64,000 bases of DNA from Bacillota bacterium (GTDB lineage: Bacteria > Bacillota > Clostridia > Acetivibrionales > DTU013), in assembly GCA_023433505.1 (NCBI GenBank), contig JAEZCO010000031.1:132967-196966 (forward strand). The letters run 5' to 3'. Position numbers and translations under genes: made by a program. The notes under the pieces are model-generated. The model did not search any database. It was not told the origin of the DNA and saw only the letters and a list, made by a program, of their open reading frames with translations. Positions 53,221-61,223 of this stretch are shown in pieces. Positions within the stretch are counted from its first letter, which is position 1, and each line of letters starts with the position of its first letter.

Positions 53221-56200
53221 TTATATGAGATTAGCCTTTTGCAGTAGCCTTTTTATAATCACAGCAACCTCTGCCCTGGTGATGTTTTCCTTCGGCGCCA
53301 GCATGTTGCCGTTCTTTCCCTGTACAACTCCTGTCTTTATGCAGGAAGCGATGCTGTCCTTTGCATACGCTGCCGGTTTTTCTCCATCACCGAAGTCTCC
53401 AAGGAGCTTTTGCATTTCGCCCTCGGCCAGTTCCACCTTCAACGGTGTGATCTTCATGGCTCTGGCGATCATTGTCATCGCCTGCTCACGGGTGATGCTG
53501 TCCTTAGGTCTGAAGTTATCTGCATCGTATCCCAATATGATCTTGTATTCATAGGCCGTTTTGATGTAGCTGCTGTACCAGTCGGAGTCCTGCACATCTG
53601 TGAAGCTTTCCGTTCCTATGCCCGGCTTCAGTCCCAGAGCCCTTACGACAATAGCCGCAAATTCCGCACGGGTGATATCCCTGTCAGGCTGGAAATTCCC
53701 ATTGCCCATTCCGCTGACGACCATCCTGGAGCCCATATCGTTAATAGACTCTTTCGCCCAATGGCCGGCAACATCTTGGAATTCCAACGGATGCGATATA
53801 ACGGAATAGGTGCTGTTGGTAAGATTGTTGATTATTGCATAATATCTACCGTCTATGACCGTCACCCGGGTAGGTACATGCCTGACCGTTCCATCTACCT
53901 CCATTATAATGCCGGTTGTAACCTTATTCGGGTCGACCCCGTCCGGTATTGCAAGGGTCCTTTCCACAAAGACATTAAACTTGCTCACTTCCACCGTCTT
54001 TCCCCCATAGCTGCCCATGATTGAAAAATCTACCGGCGGCGCCACGATAGAGAAGCTATCTTTCTGAGCAGAGTCCTGCAATACTTTTACCGTTGCTTCC
54101 GATGATTTGACAATGGATACCTGGATTTTGATATCCTGCAAAGCCACATCTTTCCCTATCTTTTCCGATATCGCATCGATATTGATCTGCTGTGCAGGTA
54201 TTGCATAAGCGGCTGTTCCCGTTTTTAACTCCAGAACGGCTTCTTTGTTCTCCATGTTCTTGACCATCTGTGCATTCAGTTCTCCGATTACGACATCGGC
54301 TTTTGTGTTTACGGGAATGGTAACTACTGCTTTGTTGCCTTCGCTTTCAAGCTTCTTTTCAAGTTTTTCTTCATCCACTGTAATCGTTGTTACTGTTTGA
54401 CTTCCTTGTGTTGTGGTTGTTGCAGTTCCTGCATTTTCTACCTTTCCGTTAACCAGTATATCCGCACCTAAATTCGGGCTTGCAGGTATGGAAGGAGAAG
54501 AACCGCCACCGCTTGAAGTTCTATAGGGTCTTATTGTATTGGTCGGAGCTGATTCCTCACCCTCTCCAATACGATTGATCGCTTTGACAGTAAAGGTATA
54601 GTCAGTTCCGTTGGTCAAACCTGTGACTGTAATACTCGTACCGGCTCCACTTGCTGTATAATTGCCCGGATCTGAGGTTACAACATACCCAGTAATAGGG
54701 CTGCCTCCGTTATCGGAAGGTGCAGTAAATCTTATGGTTGCCTGACCGTTTCCGGCGGTAGCAGTCACTCCGGTAGGTATTCCTGGAGTTGTTACAGGGG
54801 TGGCGCTGATTTGTCCGGAAGCCGCAATGACAACCGCATTATTATCCATTGCTTTAACTTCAAAGTCATAGGTGATTCCGTTGGTAAGTCCAATAACATC
54901 ATATACGCTTTCACTTACAGTTCCTATTGAGGAATTGTCTTGATATACACTATAGTAAACTGCTTCAGGAATATCGTTCCAGGATAGTGTTACATGCCGG
55001 TTGCCGGATACCGCAGTAAGAACCAGCGAGCCAGGTTCATTGAATGTAAGGGTTGCAGCATTGCTGGTCACGTTCCCGGCTGCATTGCTCACATAGCAGG
55101 TATAGCTTCCGGCATCCGATGCCTGGACATCGTTTATTGTCAGGGTACTGGAAGTAGCCCCACTAATATCTGTGCCATCCTTTTTCCACTGGTAGGAAAG
55201 AGGGGCATCTCCTGTTGCTGTTACCGTAAATGTAGCCGTCTGACCTGCCATCACGGTCTGATTGCTGGGGTGGCTTGTAACGGTCGGCGCCACTGAATCA
55301 TATTTCATTACCATTGCCTCGCCATAGCTGGTATACGATACATAGGGAACTCCATTGTCCACAGACAGGGAAAGCCCGGACATCCTTCCCCTTGAAGCAT
55401 ATCCACTAGGGCTATTGTCCGCTGTCACCCAGTGGTCATCTTTCAGCTTCCATACCTTTGCCATGGAGTTATGGTCCGTGTATGCAACATAAGGAATCCC
55501 GTCATCATCGATATACAAGAAATTATCTGACGTGGTGTCCTCGGAGATATAGTCACCCCCAACGATCTCCCAGTTGCTTCCATTAAGCTTTTTTACTATG
55601 CACTTATTACCTGCGTCCAGATCCGTATATGCCACATAGGGCACTTTATTGTATACATACAGCGATGGGTCTGACGCGTTTCCGGTAGAATTGGGATTTC
55701 CTGCAGGCAACCATTGATAACCGCTGCTTCTTACCACTACGATACCGGTTTGGTTCTGATACGCCAGATAAGCGGATCCATCAATATTACTATTCAATGA
55801 CAGTACGCTGGCCGAGCCTGTAATTGGAGGTCCCACTATCGGCGTTGCACTCCCCTGGAATTTCATTACTATGATCAAATTTTGGAAAGTAAAAGCCACA
55901 CAGGGAATGCCGTCATATACATGCAACGCTAAACTACCACTTTGCCCTACATTTACAGTTCCAACTCGCTCCCAGCCGTTTTCATCATCATACTTCATTA
56001 CTGCTAGCCTGACTGGGTTGTCTGAAGCAGTTAAATATGCAAAATAAGGAGTTCCTTCGGATACGTAAAATGAAAAATTCTGCACCGCTTCATCTGTAAC
56101 ATATCCGTCGCTGTCGTTGCCATCGACTACTTCCCAGTTGTTTCCCACAAGCTTTTTCACTATAGCCTTGGCACCGCCTGACTCTTCCGTATAGGCTATG

Positions 56201-56406
56201 TAGGGAGTCCCGTCATATACAAATAATGAAGTAGATCCTGTGCTTGCCTCTGAGACAAGGCCCTCTCCCACCTGCTTCCATTTTATGTTTATAGCTGCAT
56301 GTACCGGGGAACCCGGTATCAGAGAAAGCAACACAGCCACGGTCAGCAGCACGCAAATAATTTTTTTCATTCTCCACTGGTTCTTTCTCAATAATTTCTC
56401 ATACAT
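53221..56406 (-). CDS. Secreted SLH-domain surface protein with Ig-like and FN3 domains
   Basis: A 1061-residue exported protein. Signal peptide near residues 13-38 (ending SPVHA). Then a repeated beta-propeller-like region in which YVAYTD/PYIAYTE-type motifs recur (about 45-370), an Ig-like domain (SHPSNQTVMAGQTATFTVTA), two fibronectin type III domains, a linker conserved with the neighbouring SLH protein, and three SLH motifs at the C-terminus (FQDVAGHWAKESI, ITRAEFAAIVVRALGL). SLH anchors it to the cell wall. Start at 56406 with AAAGGA upstream. It lies downstream of a two-component system that may regulate it. Confidence 0.9.
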   Translation of the reverse strand: MYEKLLRKNQWRMKKIICVLLTVAVLLSLIPGSPVHAAINIKWKQVGEGLVSEASTGSTSLFVYDGTPYIAYTEESGGAKAIVKKLVGNNWEVVDGNDSDGYVTDEAVQNFSFYVSEGTPYFAYLTASDNPVRLAVMKYDDENGWERVGTVNVGQSGSLALHVYDGIPCVAFTFQNLIIVMKFQGSATPIVGPPITGSASVLSLNSNIDGSAYLAYQNQTGIVVVRSSGYQWLPAGNPNSTGNASDPSLYVYNKVPYVAYTDLDAGNKCIVKKLNGSNWEIVGGDYISEDTTSDNFLYIDDDGIPYVAYTDHNSMAKVWKLKDDHWVTADNSPSGYASRGRMSGLSLSVDNGVPYVSYTSYGEAMVMKYDSVAPTVTSHPSNQTVMAGQTATFTVTATGDAPLSYQWKKDGTDISGATSSTLTINDVQASDAGSYTCYVSNAAGNVTSNAATLTFNEPGSLVLTAVSGNRHVTLSWNDIPEAVYYSVYQDNSSIGTVSESVYDVIGLTNGITYDFEVKAMDNNAVVIAASGQISATPVTTPGIPTGVTATAGNGQATIRFTAPSDNGGSPITGYVVTSDPGNYTASGAGTSITVTGLTNGTDYTFTVKAINRIGEGEESAPTNTIRPYRTSSGGGSSPSIPASPNLGADILVNGKVENAGTATTTTQGSQTVTTITVDEEKLEKKLESEGNKAVVTIPVNTKADVVIGELNAQMVKNMENKEAVLELKTGTAAYAIPAQQINIDAISEKIGKDVALQDIKIQVSIVKSSEATVKVLQDSAQKDSFSIVAPPVDFSIMGSYGGKTVEVSKFNVFVERTLAIPDGVDPNKVTTGIIMEVDGTVRHVPTRVTVIDGRYYAIINNLTNSTYSVISHPLEFQDVAGHWAKESINDMGSRMVVSGMGNGNFQPDRDITRAEFAAIVVRALGLKPGIGTESFTDVQDSDWYSSYIKTAYEYKIILGYDADNFRPKDSITREQAMTMIARAMKITPLKVELAEGEMQKLLGDFGDGEKPAAYAKDSIASCIKTGVVQGKNGNMLAPKENITRAEVAVIIKRLLQKANLI

Positions 56407-56601
56407 TGAGCCACATTCCTTTCCATATAACACATAAAATTTTTTCCTTTTCTTAATTGTTTAAATTATTCAAAATCCTCCCTTCAATTTTTTCAGTATT
56501 CGACATAGCTCTTTATATTTTACATAACGGCAATAAACAAAAAATAAACAAAAAAAAGACCCCGAATCTCTCCGGAATCTTTTTACAAGCTGTTTCCAGC
56601 C

Positions 56602-57693
56602 TCATTGAAAGAGTTTTCTAATGTTTTCCTTTGGCTTCATTCCCAGTTCTTCCAGCAAAAGTTTTTCCAGCGCTAAATACTGCTGCCGGGCTTCATTTTT
56701 CCTTCCCAATTGCATGTATAAAAGAATGACCTGATTATGGATATCTTCCCTCAGCGGATCTGTTTCAAGAATTTTATGCAGCTTTATCAAAGCCTTTTGT
56801 GGTTGTTCATATTCCATATGGAACCGTGCTGCTTCCTCCAACAATTCCGCATAGTTTTTTTCCAGATGACGCGCCTTTTCAACGGCCCATTCATACCCTT
56901 TTCCATTCAAGAAGCCTCCTGAATAGAGTTCTACTGCCTCCTCGTAAATGCCGGAATCTTTTATACGGGTAATTTTATTTTTTTTGATTAATCTTTCAAA
57001 TTCAAACAGATCACAAGTAATCCTGCCCGCGTCAATACCGATTTCTTTTTTGCCGGTTTTTATACAATCCTCCAGCCCATAGCTGTTCAAAGCTTTACGG
57101 ATATAGTATATGTTGGCATTTATATTTTTTAATGCCTTATTAAAATCAAAGCCCCCCCACAGGGTATCAACGATTTCTTCCCGGCTGGTTGTTCCTTTAT
57201 ATACAATAAAGGCAAAAAGCTCTTCGGTTTTAGGACTTCTTAGCTTTATTTCCCTGCCTTCATCGTCTGTTGTATAAATTTTAAAACCGTTGAAAAGCGA
57301 AATCCTTATACCGGGATTTTCCCGCATATACCGTCGTTTCTTCCTGATTTTATCCAGGGTCTTTTGCAGCCGCTCACAGGTTACAGGCTTCAAAAGATAA
57401 TCAAGGGCATTCAGTTCAAAAGCTTTGACCGCATACTCATCATATCCGGTGATAAAAACAACATCGATGTTGCTATCGGTATCGCGCAGCATATCTGCAA
57501 AAGTCATTCCATCGATATCCGGCATTGAAATATCCAAAAAGGCCACATCGACTTTATTCTTTTTTATATATTCATAAGCCTCCAAGGAATTTGAAAAAGT
57601 ATTGCATATTTGTATACCGCTGCATTCCGTCAAAATTTTTTTCAACCGTTTAATGGATAATTCCTCATCATCCACAAGGATAGTTCTTAGCAT
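56602..57693 (-). CDS. Response regulator with HTH and BTAD (SARP-like) output
   Basis: A 363-residue regulator with a receiver domain (DDEE, phospho-Asp54 in AFLDISMPD, K in YLLKPVTC), then an OmpR-like winged helix (about 135-225) and a bacterial transcriptional activator domain with TPR-like helices (about 235-363: ARHLEKNYAELLEEAARFHM). AAGGAG precedes the ATG. It starts 44 bases downstream of the hybrid kinase, its likely partner. Confidence 0.9.
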   Translation of the reverse strand: MLRTILVDDEELSIKRLKKILTECSGIQICNTFSNSLEAYEYIKKNKVDVAFLDISMPDIDGMTFADMLRDTDSNIDVVFITGYDEYAVKAFELNALDYLLKPVTCERLQKTLDKIRKKRRYMRENPGIRISLFNGFKIYTTDDEGREIKLRSPKTEELFAFIVYKGTTSREEIVDTLWGGFDFNKALKNINANIYYIRKALNSYGLEDCIKTGKKEIGIDAGRITCDLFEFERLIKKNKITRIKDSGIYEEAVELYSGGFLNGKGYEWAVEKARHLEKNYAELLEEAARFHMEYEQPQKALIKLHKILETDPLREDIHNQVILLYMQLGRKNEARQQYLALEKLLLEELGMKPKENIRKLFQ

Positions 57694-57736
57694 GATTTCT
57701 CCTTCCCTCTCTATTTAACTGTAATATTTCTGTGGA

Positions 57737-60700
57737 TCATACCGGAATATGAAATGAAACCGCAGTGCCTGCTCCTTCTCTGCTGTCAAATTCAAGGCCT
57801 TTTCCATAAAGCAGCTTCAACCGCTGGTTTATATTCCAAATTCCAACTCCCTTTCTTTCAATATTTGAATCCAGTATCTCCTCGACCTTAGCCCTGTTCA
57901 TTCCCTTTCCATTGTCCTCTACGCGAAAGCTCCCCGTACTATTCATCTTTTTTATCGTTATTCTGACTGTTCCGCCCTGTAGTTTTGACATCAGACCATG
58001 CCGTACCGCATTTTCCACCAGGGGCTGCAAAATCAGAGGAGGAATAAGAATATTCAGGTTTTCATCAATATCATATTCTATATCCAGCCTTGAACCAAAA
58101 CGTGCTTTTTCAATATTCAAATAGGCGTTTACCAGTTCCAGCTCTTTGTCTATCGTAACCAGTGAATCTAATTTCTTGAAGTCAAAGCTGTTTCTTATAT
58201 ACTCTGAAAGCTGTACGATCAAATCCTCCGCCTTCAGAGGCTCGTCGATGCACAGTGCGGCGATTGAATTGAGCGCATTATACAAGAAATGGGGCTTGAT
58301 CTGAGAGCGTAAAAAAGCAATCTCTGCATCTCTTGCATTTTTCACAGATGTTTTAAGCTTGGTTAAAGTTCTCACTCTCATTTTTAACTCTTCTGCTTCA
58401 AAAGGCTTGCCGACAAAATCATTCGCTCCGGTTTCCAACGACATGACAATATCGTCAATCCGGTTTTTCGCCGTAAGCATTAAAACAGGCAATTCAAAAA
58501 GCGAAAACCGCTCACGGATTTTGATTAACACCTCATATCCCGATATATCCGGCATCATGATATCAAGAATGACCAAGTCAATATCCGGATGCTTCAAAAT
58601 TGCATCCAGTGCTTTTTGCCCGCTGTTTACCGCAGTAATGGAATACTTCTCCATCTTGAGCAGGTTGATAATGGCTTGAAGATTTGCATAATCATCATCT
58701 ACTACCAGAATATTCTCGGGTAAATCACCCTGTATATAGATGGGATACTCTGGGCCCAGTGCATAGGATTCACCCGGCTGCAATTCCTGATACGTTTCAT
58801 TCACTGCGTCAGGACTGATAAAGGACACCGGAAGTGTAAACGAAAAGGCTGCACCTTTCCCCAGACTGGATGCCACACTGATTTCTCCTCCATGAAGTTC
58901 CACCAGCTTCTTGGTTATACTCAATCCCAAACCTGTTCCTTCATACCTTCTTGTTTCCGATGTATCCGCCTGCTCGAAGGATTTAAATATGACTTCATGC
59001 ATATTTTCTGCGATTCCAATGCCTGTATCTGAAACACAAATCTCGACGTTCTCCTGACACAGGACGGCACTTACCTCAACCCGGCCTCTTTCGGTAAATT
59101 TTACGCCATTCCCGATCAAGTTGTAGAGGATCTGTGTCAGACGGTCACGGTCTGCATAAACCGGCGGGAGGTCTTCCGGCACATTGTTGACAAGGGTAAT
59201 TCCCTTCCCTCCTGTGATAAACCTGTGAACCTTGATTACCGTCTCCACAATGGTTTTTACATCGACGCTGTTCTTATACAGCTCAATGTCTCCGTTTTTC
59301 ATTTTTGAATAATCCAATAAATCGTTTACAAGACTTGAAAGCCTTCTCCCGCTTTCCACAACAATGGAAAGATTCTGAGCCTGCAAAGGATTGATCGGGC
59401 CTTCCGCTCCTTTGATGATTGAATCCGTAATGCTGATGATGGCATTTAAGGGTGATTGCAATTCGTGGGAGGTATTGGCAAGGAAATCATCCTTAAGCTT
59501 GTCTAGTTGGAGAAGCCGGTTTGACAGGGTCTTAATGGTGCTATACGCCTCAAAAAAGCGGAGGAATAACAAAAAAATCATCACGGTGGCAAAGCCAAGA
59601 ATATAGATCTGCCCGGACAAAACAGTTGTTTTCAAGGCGGCTCCAAGAAGGATGAGATCAAGGGAATACAAGTTCATGGTAAGGATAGCAATAAAAAGTA
59701 TTAAATGCTCCGTCCTATCCTTTTTGTGGCTTTTAACAAATAGTACAGCCGTTCTTATGAGTAAACCGATAAGAAATATCTCATCCAGAAGGACGATGTA
59801 TATCTGCATCCTCATGTAGGTATATATCGGGAAAAATATAATTACCAGGAGGTATGCACCAAAGACAGCGGATACCAGTTTTGTAATTCTTAATGAGAGG
59901 ACATCTTTTTTAAACTGATAGACCATGCACGCCAATGCGATAAAGCATGCAAATATGAAGAAGTCTCTCGATTTAAACACAACATGAAAGGGGATATGGG
60001 GCAGTATCTCCAAAATAGGCCGTTCACTTGTGAATGCATTACTGACCGAAAGTGTCAAGCATAGAACGGTAAAAGACAATAATGAATAGTCTTTTCTCTG
60101 ATTTAATACAGCGGTCATAAAAAATATAAAATAGATCAGTGCAATTGATCCTAATATGACGAAGACACTGAATTCAAGCAAGCTGTTTTTTTGCTGTGCG
60201 GCCAGCATTGCAGATTGTTCGCCGATATTGATGGAGACCGGGATACCTGAATTAATATATTCATAGTTGGCAACTTGTATAAGAATTTCCACACCTCCGC
60301 CATTGTTGCCAAAAAAAGCGAGCTGCGGCAAATTGCCTGATTTGTAATCATGTGCATCCTTCGACGGGGTTCCGTCTTCCATAAGCATAACACCATTGAC
60401 AAAAATCTTGCTTGAAAAACGGATATTGTTCTTTTTTAAACCGTAAATCTGGTTTGACGGTATATCATTCAAAAGAAGCCTGTAAGTAGCACAGCCATAA
60501 GCAGGCAAGGGATTTCCATTCAACTTTTTTCCATTCCATTGGGAAGGTATTTTCATGTATCCTGTCAAAGCAGGCTTGCCTTCCCCTCCTCTTTTGAAAT
60601 CTTCCGGTGTCAGCAGCTGATCCCAGTAAAATTCCCACTCCCCGTTCAGCTGAATCACTTTGTCAGTCTTTTGATCCCATTGTTCAAGGTCAATAACTCC

Positions 60701-60811
60701 CTTTACAGCCTGAATACTCTGGCCCAGTTGACTGCGGTCCCCTGCAATTGACAATGGAACCAACAAAAAAGCGAGCAATATAATTAAGCAAACGGCCAAA
60801 GTCCTCTTCAT
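57737..60811 (-). CDS. Hybrid sensor kinase with 7TM-DISM sensor and two kinase modules
   Basis: A 1024-residue sensor with a signal/TM N-terminus, a DISM-type extracellular beta domain (about 40-215), seven membrane segments (7TMR-DISM, about 215-420), HisKA (NTSHELQSPLNAIISITDS), HATPase (LIGNGVKFTERG, DTGIGIA, GTGLGLSITK), a receiver (DDDYAN, phospho-Asp in LVILDIMMPD) and a second, LytS/YesM-type kinase (IKPHFLYNALNSIAALC, LVENAVRHG). Two complete kinase modules in one chain are unusual but known in Clostridia/Paenibacillus. Start at 60811 is the likeliest; the frame is open 12 codons further. The BTAD regulator follows. Confidence 0.9.
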   Translation of the reverse strand: MKRTLAVCLIILLAFLLVPLSIAGDRSQLGQSIQAVKGVIDLEQWDQKTDKVIQLNGEWEFYWDQLLTPEDFKRGGEGKPALTGYMKIPSQWNGKKLNGNPLPAYGCATYRLLLNDIPSNQIYGLKKNNIRFSSKIFVNGVMLMEDGTPSKDAHDYKSGNLPQLAFFGNNGGGVEILIQVANYEYINSGIPVSINIGEQSAMLAAQQKNSLLEFSVFVILGSIALIYFIFFMTAVLNQRKDYSLLSFTVLCLTLSVSNAFTSERPILEILPHIPFHVVFKSRDFFIFACFIALACMVYQFKKDVLSLRITKLVSAVFGAYLLVIIFFPIYTYMRMQIYIVLLDEIFLIGLLIRTAVLFVKSHKKDRTEHLILFIAILTMNLYSLDLILLGAALKTTVLSGQIYILGFATVMIFLLFLRFFEAYSTIKTLSNRLLQLDKLKDDFLANTSHELQSPLNAIISITDSIIKGAEGPINPLQAQNLSIVVESGRRLSSLVNDLLDYSKMKNGDIELYKNSVDVKTIVETVIKVHRFITGGKGITLVNNVPEDLPPVYADRDRLTQILYNLIGNGVKFTERGRVEVSAVLCQENVEICVSDTGIGIAENMHEVIFKSFEQADTSETRRYEGTGLGLSITKKLVELHGGEISVASSLGKGAAFSFTLPVSFISPDAVNETYQELQPGESYALGPEYPIYIQGDLPENILVVDDDYANLQAIINLLKMEKYSITAVNSGQKALDAILKHPDIDLVILDIMMPDISGYEVLIKIRERFSLFELPVLMLTAKNRIDDIVMSLETGANDFVGKPFEAEELKMRVRTLTKLKTSVKNARDAEIAFLRSQIKPHFLYNALNSIAALCIDEPLKAEDLIVQLSEYIRNSFDFKKLDSLVTIDKELELVNAYLNIEKARFGSRLDIEYDIDENLNILIPPLILQPLVENAVRHGLMSKLQGGTVRITIKKMNSTGSFRVEDNGKGMNRAKVEEILDSNIERKGVGIWNINQRLKLLYGKGLEFDSREGAGTAVSFHIPV

Positions 60812-61181
60812 CAAAACATTCTCACTCCCCGATACTGGTACATGCAAAATATCTCATTATATTTTACCGTTTGAGTTCATTATATCTTTTTCGGCAAAAG
60901 CCGACAAGTATTGCGTCGCCTACCGTAGGCTTGTGTTTATTGAAGTCTGAATTTCTCTGCCGATTGCGCACAAAAATATCAGTTTACAGCACTGCCAAGA
61001 AAAAAGGACAATGACGAAAAGACCTCCTATCGTAGAATAGTAATTACGACACGAGGTCCCGTTTTCTGGTGGGATAATGCAACTATTTATTCGCTTAGAT
61101 GTATTGGACTCGAAGAAGCCTTAAATATTTGGCTAGTACGGCTGGTTTACCGTTTACAAAATAAGACTCATATATGCAGAA
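60812..61181. other. Intergenic region with repeat and inverted repeat
   Basis: Between the hybrid kinase and the second SLH gene. Holds the 36-bp repeat copy 2 (60995-61030) and an imperfect GACCTC/GAGGTC hairpin (about 61021-61065). No gene found; possibly remains of an insertion sequence. Confidence 0.5.
60995..61030. repeat. 36-bp dispersed repeat, copy 2
   Basis: Matches 47754-47789 with one mismatch. It runs into an imperfect hairpin not present in copy 1. Confidence 0.85.
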
Positions 61182-61215
61182 AATAGAGTGTCTCTCCCCA
61201 CTGAGACACTCTATT
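61182..61215 (-). terminator. Terminator of the second SLH gene
   Basis: AATAGAGTGTCTC (61182-61194) and GAGACACTCTATT (61203-61215) form a perfect 13-bp stem with an 8-base loop, 9 bases after the stop on the minus strand. T-run is short. Confidence 0.8.
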
Positions 61216-61223
61216 CTTAGCCA

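Noticed and set aside
53410..54024. Rightward open frame of about 204 codons inside the first SLH gene
   Set aside because: Antisense to clear SLH coding sequence; composition is that of a shadow frame.
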